From the NCBI GenBank assembly GCA_002393865.1, contig DGUD01000196.1:1-58816 (forward strand): a DNA stretch of 58,816 nt, read 5' to 3'. Of this stretch, positions 8,761 through 17,321 are shown piece by piece (position 1 is the first letter of the stretch; each line of letters opens with the position of its first letter). The translations under genes and the position numbers were made by a program. The DNA comes from Treponema sp. UBA4319 (GTDB taxonomy: Bacteria > Spirochaetota > Spirochaetia > Treponematales > Treponemataceae). The notes below the pieces were generated by a model, which was given only the letters and a program-made list of their open reading frames with translations, had not been told where the DNA came from and searched no databases.

Positions 8761-8791
8761 TACTTTTAGAAGCTTTTATGTACTAAAAGTA
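8761..8791 (+). promoter_or_regulatory. 9-bp inverted repeat in the feoA leader
   Basis: TACTTTTAG (8761-8769) is repeated inverted as CTAAAAGTA (8783-8791) with a 13-nt loop, in the 5' leader of feoA. It is AT-rich with no T-run after it, so an operator or RNA element is likelier than a terminator. Confidence 0.5.
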
Positions 8792-8874
8792 TCTCTGTCT
8801 GGCTGTCAGCAGTGTGTATAGCTGCCGCTGATGTATATGATTTGTGGAGCTACGGCATCCAAGGAGCGCAGATT

Positions 8875-9087
8875 ATGCCTTTGTCATTCTCTAAGACTGG
8901 TGATGTGGTTCAGGTTTCCAGAATAAACGGAAATGAGTCCGTCAAAAAGCATTTGTCGGACTTGGGCTTTGTTGTGGGAGAAAAGGTGTCGGTGATATCT
9001 GCGATAGGCAACGGGAATATAATCGTCAAGGTAAAGGATTCCCGCGTCGCTATAGACAGATTGCTGGCAGACAAGATTATCGTTTGA
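8875..9087 (+). CDS. feoA: FeoA-domain protein (first copy)
   Basis: 70 residues from ATG 8875, preceded by AAGGAG. It is a single SH3-like FeoA domain (LSDLGFVVGEKVSVIS... then VKVKDSRVAIDRLLADKIIV), the expected length for FeoA. FeoA is a small cytosolic partner of the ferrous-iron permease FeoB. The start was chosen over 8812 because the upstream residues are not FeoA-like and the ribosome site lies here. It is followed by a second FeoA (9306) and feoB (9531), after a 218-nt gap that holds a hairpin. Two FeoA genes in one operon are common in anaerobes. Confidence 0.85.
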   Translation: MPLSFSKTGDVVQVSRINGNESVKKHLSDLGFVVGEKVSVISAIGNGNIIVKVKDSRVAIDRLLADKIIV

Positions 9088-9103
9088 CATGTTGCTTTTC
9101 TTA

Positions 9104-9129
9104 CGGGGAGGTGTTTTCTGTTCTCCCCG
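9104..9129 (+). terminator. Hairpin between the two feoA genes (attenuator or weak terminator)
   Basis: CGGGGAG (9104-9110) pairs with CTCCCCG (9123-9129) across a 12-nt loop. The tail is CCCTCCTTTTG, so termination would be partial. Confidence 0.4.
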
Positions 9130-9274
9130 CCCTCCTTTTGTGTGTTTATCAGTTTTTTTATAGCTTGCGTGTCAGCGTAGGAAATTGCCATGCCCGTGGT
9201 GGTGCTGAGGCGCTTTCCGCATTCGCCTTGAAAAAATCTCTGCGATGGGGTTTTTGTAAGTAGGGTCAGAAGAA

Positions 9275-9293
9275 GCAGGTTTTTGAGGCCTGC
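9275..9293 (+). repeat. Small hairpin repeat, copy 1
   Basis: A 19-nt GCAGG...CCTGC hairpin unit lies just ahead of the second feoA. A copy differing at one base lies at 11760-11778 ahead of the Cys-rich gene. Confidence 0.5.
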
Positions 9294-9305
9294 TCAGGAG
9301 TTTAT

Positions 9306-9527
9306 ATGAAGTCTTTGAAAGATGCTGCCGTCGGAACGACGGTAAAAGTAAAACGACTTGCTGGCGAGGGGGCGCTTCGCCGTCGTCTTATGGATATGGG
9401 GTTTACGAATGGCTGTGAGGTTTTTATCAGGAAAGTTGCTCCGCTTGGCGACCCCGTTGAGGTCACTGTCCGCGGATATGAGCTCAGCGTCCGCAAAGCG
9501 GATGCGGAATGTATAGAGGTGGAGTAA
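9306..9527 (+). CDS. feoA: FeoA (second copy, next to feoB)
   Basis: 73 residues, a complete single FeoA domain (RRLMDMGFTNGCEVFIRKVAPLGDP, then VRGYELSVRKADAECIEVE). AGGAG lies just upstream of ATG 9306. It ends 3 nt before feoB, so the pair is almost certainly co-translated. Known role: cytosolic partner needed for full FeoB activity. It matches the FeoA consensus better than the first copy (it keeps the LRR-MDMG core), so this is probably the main FeoA and the first copy an accessory one. Confidence 0.92.
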   Translation: MKSLKDAAVGTTVKVKRLAGEGALRRRLMDMGFTNGCEVFIRKVAPLGDPVEVTVRGYELSVRKADAECIEVE

Positions 9528-9530
9528 TCT

Positions 9531-11708
9531 ATGGCTAAGATTAAAATTGCGCTTGCGGGAAACCCGAACTGCGGAAAGACGACGATGTTCAATTCCCTGA
9601 CGGGTGCCGCGCAGTATGTCGGCAACTGGCCGGGAGTCACTGTAGAGAAGAAGGAGGGAAATCTGAAGGGCGACAAGGATATTGCCGTGACGGATCTTCC
9701 CGGTATCTATTCGCTCTCTCCGTATACGAACGAGGAAGTCGTGAGCCGCGATTATCTTGCGAGCAAAGAGCCGTCTTCCGTCCTTAATATCGTTGACGCT
9801 ACCAATATCGAGCGTAACCTGTACCTTACGACGCAGATTCTTGAGCTCGGCAAGCCGGTCGTCATCGCGCTGAACATGGTCGATGCCATGCGCAAGTCCG
9901 GCGCCAAGATTGACGTGAAGAAGCTGTCTGAGCGCCTCGGCTGCAAAATCGTGGAGACCGTTGCCCTGCATGGCGACGGCGTAAAGGAAGCGGCTCAGGC
10001 TGCCGCTGACGAGGCGCGCAAGGCGTCAGTGCGTGTTCCGGGCGCATGTTTTGCTTCCGATGTGGAGGCGGTGATTTCCGAGATGGAAGGGCTGCTGCCT
10101 TCCTCCGTGGAGAACCATCTGAAACGCTGGACTGCGATAAAGGTGCTTGAGCGGGATTCTGTTGTCCTCGCGCGCCTTGCGCTGTCTGCTGATAGCTCTG
10201 CAAAGGCTGAGGCGCTTACAAAGAAGCTTGAGTCTGCAAAGGATGATGACATTGAGTCCATCATCACGAACGAGCGTTACAATTATATCACGGGCTTGCT
10301 GAAGGGAATCCTTGTAAAGCCGAAGGAAAAGATGACTGTCTCCGACAAGATAGACAGCATCGTTACGAATCGTATTCTCGGTATCCCGATTTTCATACTG
10401 GTCATGTGGTTCGTCTACTGGGTCGCGGTATCCACGGTCGGTACGATGGCTACGGACTGGGCGAACGACTCCTTTGTCGGTGGCATACAGGGCTGGGTAG
10501 AGGAAGCCCTTGGCAATGCGGGCGCAAATGAAATCCTCGTTGACTGTATCGTGAACGGTGTAATCGGTGGTTTGGGCGCTATTTTTGGCTTCCTGCCGCA
10601 GATGGCGATTCTCTTTCTGCTGCTCTCTATCCTTGAGGACTGCGGCTACATGGTCCGCATCGCGTTCGTCATGGACAGGCTGTTCCGGCATTTCGGGCTT
10701 TCCGGCAAATCCTTTATCCCGCTGCTGATTTCTTCCGGCTGCGGCATTCCCGGTATCATGGCGAGCCGTACCATAGAGAATGACAACGACCGCCGTATGA
10801 CTATCATGACGACGACGTGGATTCCCTGCGGCGCAAAGCTGCCTGTCATCGCCCTGCTGGCGGCGGTCATCGGTTCCAAGCTTACCGGCGGGGATGCATC
10901 CTTTATCGCTCCGCTCATGTACCTTATCGGCATTGCCGCGGTGCTGGTTGCGGCCGTCTGCCTTAAAAAGACAAAGCCGTTCCACGGGCCTGCGGCTCCC
11001 TTCGTCATGGAGCTGCCCCAGTACCATATCCCGCAGGTAAAGACTGTTCTTCTGCATACGTGGGAGCGCGTCAAGAGCTTTATCATAAAGGCTGGTACTA
11101 TCCTGTTTATCGCATGTCTTATCATGTGGTTCCTCTCAAGCTATGGCTTTGGTGAGGATGGATTTGGTCTTGTTGACCCCAACGATTCAATCCTTGCAAA
11201 GATTGGTGGTGTAATCCGCTATATCTTTATCCCGCTTGGCTTTGGTGGTGCTGAAGGCGGCTGGCAGGCTGCGGCCGCATCTCTTTCCGGCTTCTCCGCA
11301 AAAGAGGCGATTGTCTCTACGATGGGTGTTCTTGCGAACGTGGATCCCGATGTCGCCGAGGCGGCGCTGGAGGAAGAGGAGGCAATCTCTACGGTGGTCG
11401 GTGCCGTGGGCTCATGGTTCCCGACGGGAATCGCGGCGTTCAGCTTCCTGCTGTTCAACCTGCTGGATTCGCCGTGTCTTGCGGCCATTGCCACGATGGC
11501 AAACGAGCTGAACGACCGCAAGTGGTTCTGGTTTGCCATTCTGTTCCAGAATCTCTGCGCGTATGCCGTGACTTTGATTGTGTTCCAGTTGGGAATGCTT
11601 TTTGTGCACGGAGTCTTTGGCGTGTGGACGGTCATCGCGTTCTTGCTGCTGGCATTCATTCTGTTCGCCTTGTTCAGAAGGAATCCTTATAAGAGCATGA
11701 AGGCGTAA
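9531..11708 (+). CDS. feoB: FeoB ferrous iron transporter (first system)
   Basis: 725 residues. The N-terminal G domain shows G1 GNPNCGKTT (10-18), G2 around GVTVEKKEG, G3 DLPG (about 55-58) and G4 NMVD (about 117-120), then a guanine-dissociation-inhibitor-like helical region. The C-terminal two thirds are membrane spans with conserved Cys and gate motifs (for example ISSGCGIPGIMASR and WIPCGAKLP). Inner-membrane Fe(II) uptake driven or gated by nucleotide hydrolysis. It is 51 residues longer than the second FeoB in this window (22527). A strong terminator-like hairpin follows at 11716, but the operon may read through into the Cys-rich gene and the RND genes. Confidence 0.95.
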   Translation: MAKIKIALAGNPNCGKTTMFNSLTGAAQYVGNWPGVTVEKKEGNLKGDKDIAVTDLPGIYSLSPYTNEEVVSRDYLASKEPSSVLNIVDATNIERNLYLTTQILELGKPVVIALNMVDAMRKSGAKIDVKKLSERLGCKIVETVALHGDGVKEAAQAAADEARKASVRVPGACFASDVEAVISEMEGLLPSSVENHLKRWTAIKVLERDSVVLARLALSADSSAKAEALTKKLESAKDDDIESIITNERYNYITGLLKGILVKPKEKMTVSDKIDSIVTNRILGIPIFILVMWFVYWVAVSTVGTMATDWANDSFVGGIQGWVEEALGNAGANEILVDCIVNGVIGGLGAIFGFLPQMAILFLLLSILEDCGYMVRIAFVMDRLFRHFGLSGKSFIPLLISSGCGIPGIMASRTIENDNDRRMTIMTTTWIPCGAKLPVIALLAAVIGSKLTGGDASFIAPLMYLIGIAAVLVAAVCLKKTKPFHGPAAPFVMELPQYHIPQVKTVLLHTWERVKSFIIKAGTILFIACLIMWFLSSYGFGEDGFGLVDPNDSILAKIGGVIRYIFIPLGFGGAEGGWQAAAASLSGFSAKEAIVSTMGVLANVDPDVAEAALEEEEAISTVVGAVGSWFPTGIAAFSFLLFNLLDSPCLAAIATMANELNDRKWFWFAILFQNLCAYAVTLIVFQLGMLFVHGVFGVWTVIAFLLLAFILFALFRRNPYKSMKA

Positions 11709-11715
11709 ACTGTGG

Positions 11716-11750
11716 AACCGGGGGCACATTACCCCCGGTTTTGTTTTTTA
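11716..11750 (+). terminator. Rho-independent terminator after feoB
   Basis: AACCGGGGG (11716-11724) pairs with CCCCCGGTT (11732-11740) across a 7-nt loop, followed by a T-rich tail (TTGTTTTTT). Confidence 0.8.
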
Positions 11751-11759
11751 TACGGGGCT

Positions 11760-11778
11760 GCAGGTTTTTGCGGCCTGC
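11760..11778 (+). repeat. Small hairpin repeat, copy 2
   Basis: GCAGG...CCTGC hairpin, identical to 9275-9293 except for one base in the loop, upstream of the FeoB-associated Cys-rich gene. Confidence 0.5.
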
Positions 11779-11821
11779 TGATTGCGGATCTTCGTCCCTG
11801 ATTTTTTTATAGGAGTTTTTT

Positions 11822-11998
11822 ATGGCTGCGACGGTCTTGTGTTCTGTATTGTTGCTTTCTTATACTGGCTATGTCATCTATCGCTGTGTGGATTCTGTGC
11901 GAAGGGCAAAGAAAACCGGTCAGCCTATCCAGTGCTGCGGCTGCTCTGCCTGCAAAACAGGGAACTGCGCCTGCCGTCAGAAGGAGATGCAATCATGA
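11822..11998 (+). CDS. FeoB-associated Cys-rich membrane protein
   Basis: A 58-residue protein read directly from the sequence. It starts at ATG 11822 after AGGAG and ends at TGA 11996-11998. Residues 3-21 form a membrane span (VLCSVLLLSYTGYVIYRCV), then a basic linker, then a Cys-rich tail with CCGCSAC and NCAC motifs (seven Cys in about 16 residues). This is the standard layout of FeoB-associated Cys-rich membrane proteins, which lie just downstream of feoB in many bacteria and may bind metal as it enters. Its stop overlaps the ATG of the RND exporter by 4 nt (ATGA), so the two are translationally coupled, which is unusual. Confidence 0.85.
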   Translation: MAATVLCSVLLLSYTGYVIYRCVDSVRRAKKTGQPIQCCGCSACKTGNCACRQKEMQS

Positions 11999-14373
11999 AA
12001 GTTTCTGCTATCAACAAAGTCTTTGCGAAAATCGGCGCCTGGCAGATAGCGCACCGCTGGCAGATTCTTATATGCACGATTGTGGTTACAATCCTCGGCT
12101 GCCTTGGGCTTCCGCGCCTGAGCCTGTCTGCGAACGAGGAGGACTGGTTCGATGATGCCGACCAGATAAGCTTGGACGCAGACCGCTTTGAGGAGAAGTT
12201 CGGGAGCGATGATTCTTTTATGGTGCTTGTCCGTGCGGACGATGTGTTTGCACCTGAAGTCCTTGGGGCTATAGAGCGCCTGAGCAAGCGGCTTGAGGAC
12301 GAGGTTCCCTATGCGAGCAAGGTGACTTCTCTGACCCAGCTTTCTGTGCCCAAGGAGGACGAGGAGGGCTTTGAGGTCATAAATCCTTTTGAGGACGGCA
12401 TTCCCTCTGACCCGTCCGAGCTTTTGGAGAAGAAGGAATTCATCCTTTCCCGTGAGTCGCTGGTGAACAACCTTGTCTCCGATGATTGCAAGGAGGCGTG
12501 GGTTATCCTCGCCTTTGAGCCGTACGAAGGCGGAATCAGTTTTGCCGAGCAGAACATCGCTCCGTTTGCGCGCGACGTAGTCCTTTCGGATGAATTTCAG
12601 AGCGATGCTTATAGATTCCTTCCTACCGGTATGAGCTACACGGAGATGGAGGAAGGCGAGGTTTGTGCGCAGGAGATTGCGATTCGTGTCGGCGTCGGCT
12701 TCCTTGTGATGATTTTCTGCCTCATACTGTTTGTCCGTTCCCTCCGCGGCATTATAGTGCCGACTATCGCGACGGTGGGCGGAATCGGTACAACGCTGGG
12801 GATAAGCGCATGGCTTGGCATCGAAGGCCAGGATACCATGGTTGCTCTGCCTATCCTTTTGGGAATGGCGCTTTCGGTCGGATACTCAATCCACTATATC
12901 AATTCTTTCAGGATGCATTTCCGCATCACCGGCAACAGAAAGGACTCTGTCGTGAATGCGGTGGAGGAGACCGGCTGGCCGATTCTGTTTACCGTGATAA
13001 CGACCGTCGCCTCCTTGATTTCGTTCCTCTTTGCCGGTATTGTCCCGATTCGCTGGGTCGGCGGTATTTCCGCAGCGATAGTCTTCTCTGTCTACCTGTA
13101 TGTCATCATATTTATTCCCATTCTTATGAGCTTTGGGAAAGACAAGTCGCCGGATGCTCAAGCGGCGACGGTCAAGGGTGCCACAAAGGCAGACCTCTGC
13201 TTTGAGAAAGCCGGCGGCATTGTCTGCAAGCGGGCAGGAATTATCGCCGTGTGCGTTACCATTCTGATGGCGGTGCAGGTGCCGGGCATGCTCCGCATGG
13301 AAGTGAACATGGACTATACCAAAACGATGGGACTCAAGATTCCCTATATCGCCCGCCTTATCGACATGCTCAGCGGCAAGCTCGGCAGCTTGTACAGCTT
13401 TAACCTGATGGTGGAATTTGACGAGGAGGGCGCGCTCAAGAATCCTGAGAATATGAAGCGTATTGAAAAGATGGAGGAGGAATGCGCGAAGCTCCGGCTT
13501 GTCAAACATTCCGGCAACAAGCCCCGTGTCACGTCCGTTATCCAGATGATAAAAGAGATGAACCGCACGCTGAACGATGGTAAGAGTGAGTTCTATACGG
13601 TTCCTGACGATGCCGATATGCTCACGCAGCTCATGTTCGTATACGAGATTTCCGGCGACGATCTTTTTGACTGGATTGACGAGGATTATAAGTCCACCTA
13701 TATCCATATAGAGCTTTCCGGCTACGATGCGAATGCGATTGTCGCCGACCTGGAGGACGTAAAGCGTTCCGCCGCCGCCATTTTCCCGGACGTAAAGACA
13801 TCGGTCGTTGGCGAGGTGGTGAATTATGCGGAGATGAACGGCAAGCTGGTGACCGGTCTGTTGAAATCTTTTTTTGGCTCGTTTGTTATAATTGCGGTGC
13901 TCATGATACTTGCGTTCGGAAGCATTGGGACGGGGCTCATCGGTATGATTCCGAACATCGCGCCGGTCCTGCTGATTGGCGGTGTGATGGGGTATTTCAA
14001 GATGCCGCTTGATATGATTACGATGATTGTTATGCCGATGATACTTGGTATCGCCGTCGATGACACAATCCACATGACGAATCATGTCAAGTACGGGCTT
14101 GAGAAAACCGGGAGCTACAAAGATGCTATCATGCTTTCGTTCCGGGAAATCGGGAAATCCATGGGCATGACGACATTCATCTTGTGTGCGATGTTCGTCG
14201 TGTTCATCTTTAGCCCGATGGGAGCGCTGAAAAATGTCGGCCTGCTTTCTGTCGTCGGTCTCGGCTCAGCTTTGCTTGCTGACTATACCTTGACGCCTGC
14301 GCTGATTTACCTCTGCAAGCCTTTCGGCTCGGAGGAAAAAATCCGTGCATGGAATGCAATGGAGAAGCGCTGA
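11995..14373 (+). CDS. RND-superfamily (MMPL-type) exporter
   Basis: 792 residues from ATG 11995, chosen because AAGGAG precedes it and because the longer frame (to 11782) overlaps the Cys-rich gene. One N-terminal membrane span (about 18-40) leads to a large periplasmic domain, then a block of five or six spans, a second periplasmic domain and a second block of spans near the C-terminus (VMPMILGIAVDDTIHM). This is the two-fold MMPL layout used for lipids, hopanoids and other hydrophobic cargo, as opposed to the 1,000-residue drug pumps. The next two genes encode a LolA-like protein and a beta-barrel protein, which together would span the envelope. Energy probably comes from the proton gradient. 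Confidence 0.88.
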   Translation: MKVSAINKVFAKIGAWQIAHRWQILICTIVVTILGCLGLPRLSLSANEEDWFDDADQISLDADRFEEKFGSDDSFMVLVRADDVFAPEVLGAIERLSKRLEDEVPYASKVTSLTQLSVPKEDEEGFEVINPFEDGIPSDPSELLEKKEFILSRESLVNNLVSDDCKEAWVILAFEPYEGGISFAEQNIAPFARDVVLSDEFQSDAYRFLPTGMSYTEMEEGEVCAQEIAIRVGVGFLVMIFCLILFVRSLRGIIVPTIATVGGIGTTLGISAWLGIEGQDTMVALPILLGMALSVGYSIHYINSFRMHFRITGNRKDSVVNAVEETGWPILFTVITTVASLISFLFAGIVPIRWVGGISAAIVFSVYLYVIIFIPILMSFGKDKSPDAQAATVKGATKADLCFEKAGGIVCKRAGIIAVCVTILMAVQVPGMLRMEVNMDYTKTMGLKIPYIARLIDMLSGKLGSLYSFNLMVEFDEEGALKNPENMKRIEKMEEECAKLRLVKHSGNKPRVTSVIQMIKEMNRTLNDGKSEFYTVPDDADMLTQLMFVYEISGDDLFDWIDEDYKSTYIHIELSGYDANAIVADLEDVKRSAAAIFPDVKTSVVGEVVNYAEMNGKLVTGLLKSFFGSFVIIAVLMILAFGSIGTGLIGMIPNIAPVLLIGGVMGYFKMPLDMITMIVMPMILGIAVDDTIHMTNHVKYGLEKTGSYKDAIMLSFREIGKSMGMTTFILCAMFVVFIFSPMGALKNVGLLSVVGLGSALLADYTLTPALIYLCKPFGSEEKIRAWNAMEKR

Positions 14374-14563
14374 GAAGAACAGGGCGCCTGACCGGAAGCA
14401 GCCGTTTCCGGTCAGCCCTGCGCGCAGCGCTTTTGGCAACGCCCGCTTTGTGGAAAGCGGAAAGCGTGCCCGGAATCGGAGGAATAGACCTGCCGGGCAT
14501 GCGTGAGGCAGTTTCAAAGCACATCGGCTTTTGGGACTTGCCTATATATCTATAGGAGTGTGT

Positions 14564-15364
14564 ATGAAAAGAGGAATAAAGGCCGCAGCCTGTGCCCTTT
14601 TGGGAGCTCTGCTCTGTTCCGCGCTTGTTGCGCAGGAGATGAGCGCGTATGAAATCATAAAGAAGTCGGACGAGGTGCCTTCTGCCGATACAAGCTCGTA
14701 CAAGGCGACGATGACGCTTACGAACAAGAAGGGGCAGAAGCGCGTGCGCGAGGTTCTGATGCGCTCAAAGGACGACGGCTCTGTGACCAAGACGGTCATC
14801 GTCTTTACGACGCCGAAGGATGTTGCCGGAGTCGGCTACCTTATGCATGAGTATGCTAAAAAGGCAGACGGCACGACCCCTGAGAGCGACAACTGGCTCT
14901 ATATGCCCGCGCTGAAAAAGGTCAGGCGCATCAGCGGCGCAGGAAAAGCGGACGACTTTATGGGCACCGACTTTACCTATGAGGACATGGGTGACCGTGA
15001 CATTGACAAAGACAACTACACCTTGCTTGGCTCGGAGACGGTGGACGGCGTGGACTGCTGGAAGATTGAATGCCTTGCAAAGGATACGACGGAGAAAAAT
15101 CCGCGCCGCATCGTCTGGATACGCAAGGACAATTATATACTCCAGAAGGGCGAATTCTATGACAAGCAGAATAATCTGCAGCGCGAGCTGACGTGCAGCG
15201 GCATCCATCTGCAGGACGGCTTCTGGACGACGGACACGATGCTGATGAAGAATGTCCTCACGAACCATTCTACGGTGCTTGAGATGAAGGACGTAAAATA
15301 TAATCTGGCTGTTGACGACAATATGCTTACCGTCTCAGCCCTTGAGAGGGGAATCATCCGATGA
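14564..15364 (+). CDS. LolA-like outer-membrane lipoprotein-sorting family protein
   Basis: 266 residues from ATG 14564 (TAGGAG just upstream; the frame is open to 14531 but that start has no ribosome site). A signal peptide runs to about ALVAQEM. The mature part matches the LolA-like family annotated 'outer membrane lipoprotein-sorting protein': YEDMGDRDIDKDNYTLLGSE and RRIVWIRKDNYILQKGEFYD segments. It is likely a periplasmic carrier with a half-barrel lipid pocket. The family regularly sits beside an MMPL exporter and a beta-barrel protein, as here. The stop overlaps the next start (ATGA), so the pair is coupled. Confidence 0.85.
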   Translation: MKRGIKAAACALLGALLCSALVAQEMSAYEIIKKSDEVPSADTSSYKATMTLTNKKGQKRVREVLMRSKDDGSVTKTVIVFTTPKDVAGVGYLMHEYAKKADGTTPESDNWLYMPALKKVRRISGAGKADDFMGTDFTYEDMGDRDIDKDNYTLLGSETVDGVDCWKIECLAKDTTEKNPRRIVWIRKDNYILQKGEFYDKQNNLQRELTCSGIHLQDGFWTTDTMLMKNVLTNHSTVLEMKDVKYNLAVDDNMLTVSALERGIIR

Positions 15365-16818
15365 CGATGCCGGGCAGGCCTTTCAGCGGGAAGGCGGGAT
15401 TTTACGGATGGCTGCGTCCTTGTATCGGAGCTGCCGCAAAAGGCTTTTGCTGCCTCGTTGCGGGTCTGCTGGCAATGTTTTCGGCCGGAGCGCAGGAAAT
15501 CCAGTTCTCCGGGGATGCGGAGACCCTGCTGGGGGTCGCCCTTCCATATACGGACAACGCATGGGATTTTGTTGTCGCCCAGCTGAAGCTGAACGGCGTG
15601 ATCGATGTCTTTGCGGATGAGAGCACGCTGCATGTTTCGGCCGGGGGAATCTTTGACGGGCTGCAGGGGCAGTCAACTGACGATGTGCTTTCCGTTACCG
15701 CGGGCGACGGAGCTTTTTCCGCCCGCCTGAAGGAAGCCTATTTTGATTATAACGGCGGCATCTGGTCTGTACGGCTGGGGCGGCAGATTTCTGCATGGGG
15801 AAAGGCTGACGGCCTGACCGTCACGGACATCCTGTGCCCCAAAGACATGACGAACCTGTTTGCCGGCGATTACAGCGACAGCTCCCTTGGAATCGATGCG
15901 CTCCGCGTCTCTCTGAATCTGATGAGCTTTGTCTGTGACGCCTACTGGATTCCTGTGTTCACGCCGAGCTCGCTGCCGCTTGCGGAAGGAAACCCGCTCC
16001 GCAAGGTGCTCTTGCCTTCCTCCGTATCATCAAACGGCTTCACCTTGGATATCGCGCTTGGCGATTTAGTCAAGCCGGAGCTTGAGCTGCAGAACGGGGA
16101 ATATGCCCTGAAGCTTGCGGCCTATTTGCCGTTCGCGGATTTCAGCGCCTATGCCTTCTACGGATGGGACGATGTTCCTGTCATGACCTATGCGCTGACG
16201 GATGCGTCGGGGAAAAAGCTTGATTTCTCCAATCCAATGCAGTTCCTGCTGCTGCCGACAGCGCAGGTAAGAGTCGGAGGCGAATACAAGCGGATGGCGA
16301 TGTTCGGTGCGGATGCCGCCGTGCCCGCGGGGCCGTTTACGATACGGCTTGAGGGAGCCTTTTTCCCGCAGCGCTACTTTGCCACGACCGCAGAAAAGCA
16401 GATTGCCGCGCAAGTCAATGTCTCTGTGGAAGACTCCTTTGTCCAGCGCAACCAGCTTGCGCTGATGGCTGGCCTTGACTGGATGCCGGGCAGCTGGACG
16501 CTTACCGCCCAGTATTATCTGGATGCCGTGCTCGGAGATTTGGATGATATAGACCGGGAGGAGCGCGTTGCCCATAAAGCGACGCTGAGCGTTTCCAGAA
16601 GCTTTCTGGGAGGAAACCTGGAGCTTTCCGCCCAAGGAATTCTGGGACTGAACGATTTTGACGCCGCCGTTATACCGAGCGTGTCATACGCCCTTTCCGA
16701 CCAGATTTCGCTCTCTTTGTCCGGGAACTTTTTTATCCCCGGTCCTGACAATGACGGGGAATACGGGGCGTATAAGGATTTGAGCAGCGTCACTTTCAGC
16801 GGAAAATTCTCATTCTGA
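15361..16818 (+). CDS. Outer-membrane beta-barrel protein (DUF1302-like)
   Basis: 485 residues from ATG 15361, overlapping the previous stop. Signal peptide within residues about 25-45 (LVAGLLAMFSAGAQ). The rest alternates hydrophobic and polar residues as in beta strands and ends in SFSGKFSF-type strands with a terminal Phe, as expected for an outer-membrane barrel. No named domain is certain from sequence alone. By context it resembles the DUF1302-type partner of RND plus LolA-like systems, in which the barrel and the soluble carrier move lipid-like cargo across the envelope. The 3' end overlaps the minus-strand HMA gene by 9 nt. Confidence 0.7.
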   Translation: MTMPGRPFSGKAGFYGWLRPCIGAAAKGFCCLVAGLLAMFSAGAQEIQFSGDAETLLGVALPYTDNAWDFVVAQLKLNGVIDVFADESTLHVSAGGIFDGLQGQSTDDVLSVTAGDGAFSARLKEAYFDYNGGIWSVRLGRQISAWGKADGLTVTDILCPKDMTNLFAGDYSDSSLGIDALRVSLNLMSFVCDAYWIPVFTPSSLPLAEGNPLRKVLLPSSVSSNGFTLDIALGDLVKPELELQNGEYALKLAAYLPFADFSAYAFYGWDDVPVMTYALTDASGKKLDFSNPMQFLLLPTAQVRVGGEYKRMAMFGADAAVPAGPFTIRLEGAFFPQRYFATTAEKQIAAQVNVSVEDSFVQRNQLALMAGLDWMPGSWTLTAQYYLDAVLGDLDDIDREERVAHKATLSVSRSFLGGNLELSAQGILGLNDFDAAVIPSVSYALSDQISLSLSGNFFIPGPDNDGEYGAYKDLSSVTFSGKFSF

Positions 16819-17196
16819 GCCGCCAGCTGCCATCGTGATAAGCGTGTATCCTGCGTCGGAGAGGGCTTTGTCAAAGCTTTCTCTTGCGACAGGCTGCTTG
16901 CTGAGCACGGCGGCGCTTTTCTTCTCAAGGCTGACACGTCCCCATACGCCCTCCATGCTGTTCAGCGCGTTCTCTACGGCGCGGGCGCAGTTTCCGCAGT
17001 GCATGCCGTCAATCTGCAGCGTGTAGCTGTGCGGGTAATGCGAGGTGTCTTTGTCTTTGACCCTGATTTTTTTTGCGGGGGCGTCCTTTGCGCCGCAGCA
17101 GGACGAGCCGTAGCGTATCCTGTGGACAATGCTTTTTACCGCAAGCGCGACCGCTGCGACCAGAAGGACGATGATTATCGCTGATGCTGATGTCAT
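16810..17196 (-). CDS. Membrane-anchored HMA (heavy-metal-associated) domain protein
   Basis: 128 residues from ATG 17196 (AAGGAGG upstream). An N-terminal span (4-22) is followed by a basic stretch, a GSSCCG motif (Cys33, 34), a linker, and an HMA domain with GMHCGNC (Cys67 and Cys70) and a ferredoxin-like fold to residue 128. It would bind soft or transition metal at the cytoplasmic face, as a chaperone or sensor. It is divergent from the DUF3793-led operon and shares its control region, where operator-like boxes sit at both promoters. Iron context suggests a role in iron or copper handling; the metal is not decided by sequence. Confidence 0.85.
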   Translation of the reverse strand: MTSASAIIIVLLVAAVALAVKSIVHRIRYGSSCCGAKDAPAKKIRVKDKDTSHYPHSYTLQIDGMHCGNCARAVENALNSMEGVWGRVSLEKKSAAVLSKQPVARESFDKALSDAGYTLITMAAGGSE

Positions 17197-17210
17197 TGGA
17201 AGACCTCCTT

Positions 17211-17236
17211 GCTAATAAACGTTAGTAAAAAACAAC
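17211..17236 (-). promoter_or_regulatory. Operator-like boxes at the HMA gene promoter
   Basis: GCTAATAAACGTTAGT (17211-17226) is a palindrome (CTAA-N6-TTAG). The overlapping GTTAGTAAAAAACAAC (17221-17236) resembles the box at 17289. On the minus strand a TTGACA (complement of 17246-17241) lies just upstream, so the boxes overlap the -10 region. Confidence 0.45.
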
Positions 17237-17253
17237 TTTTTTGTCAATGATGC

Positions 17254-17282
17254 TTGACAGCACGAAAAAGAGAAGATATACT
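17254..17282 (+). promoter_or_regulatory. Strong sigma-70 promoter of the DUF3793/flavodoxin/ATPase operon
   Basis: TTGACA (17254-17259), a 17-nt spacer, then TATACT (17277-17282). An exact palindromic box begins 7 nt downstream. Confidence 0.8.
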
Positions 17283-17288
17283 ACTTTT

Positions 17289-17304
17289 GTTAGTTTATGC
17301 TAAC
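17289..17304 (+). promoter_or_regulatory. Palindromic operator GTTAG-N6-CTAAC
   Basis: GTTAGTTTATGCTAAC is a perfect inverted repeat with 5-bp arms at the predicted transcription start. The TTAG/CTAA arms recall DtxR/MntR-type sites. Binding by an iron-responsive repressor is an inference. Confidence 0.6.
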
Positions 17305-17321
17305 TATTTGCGGGGTTTGTT

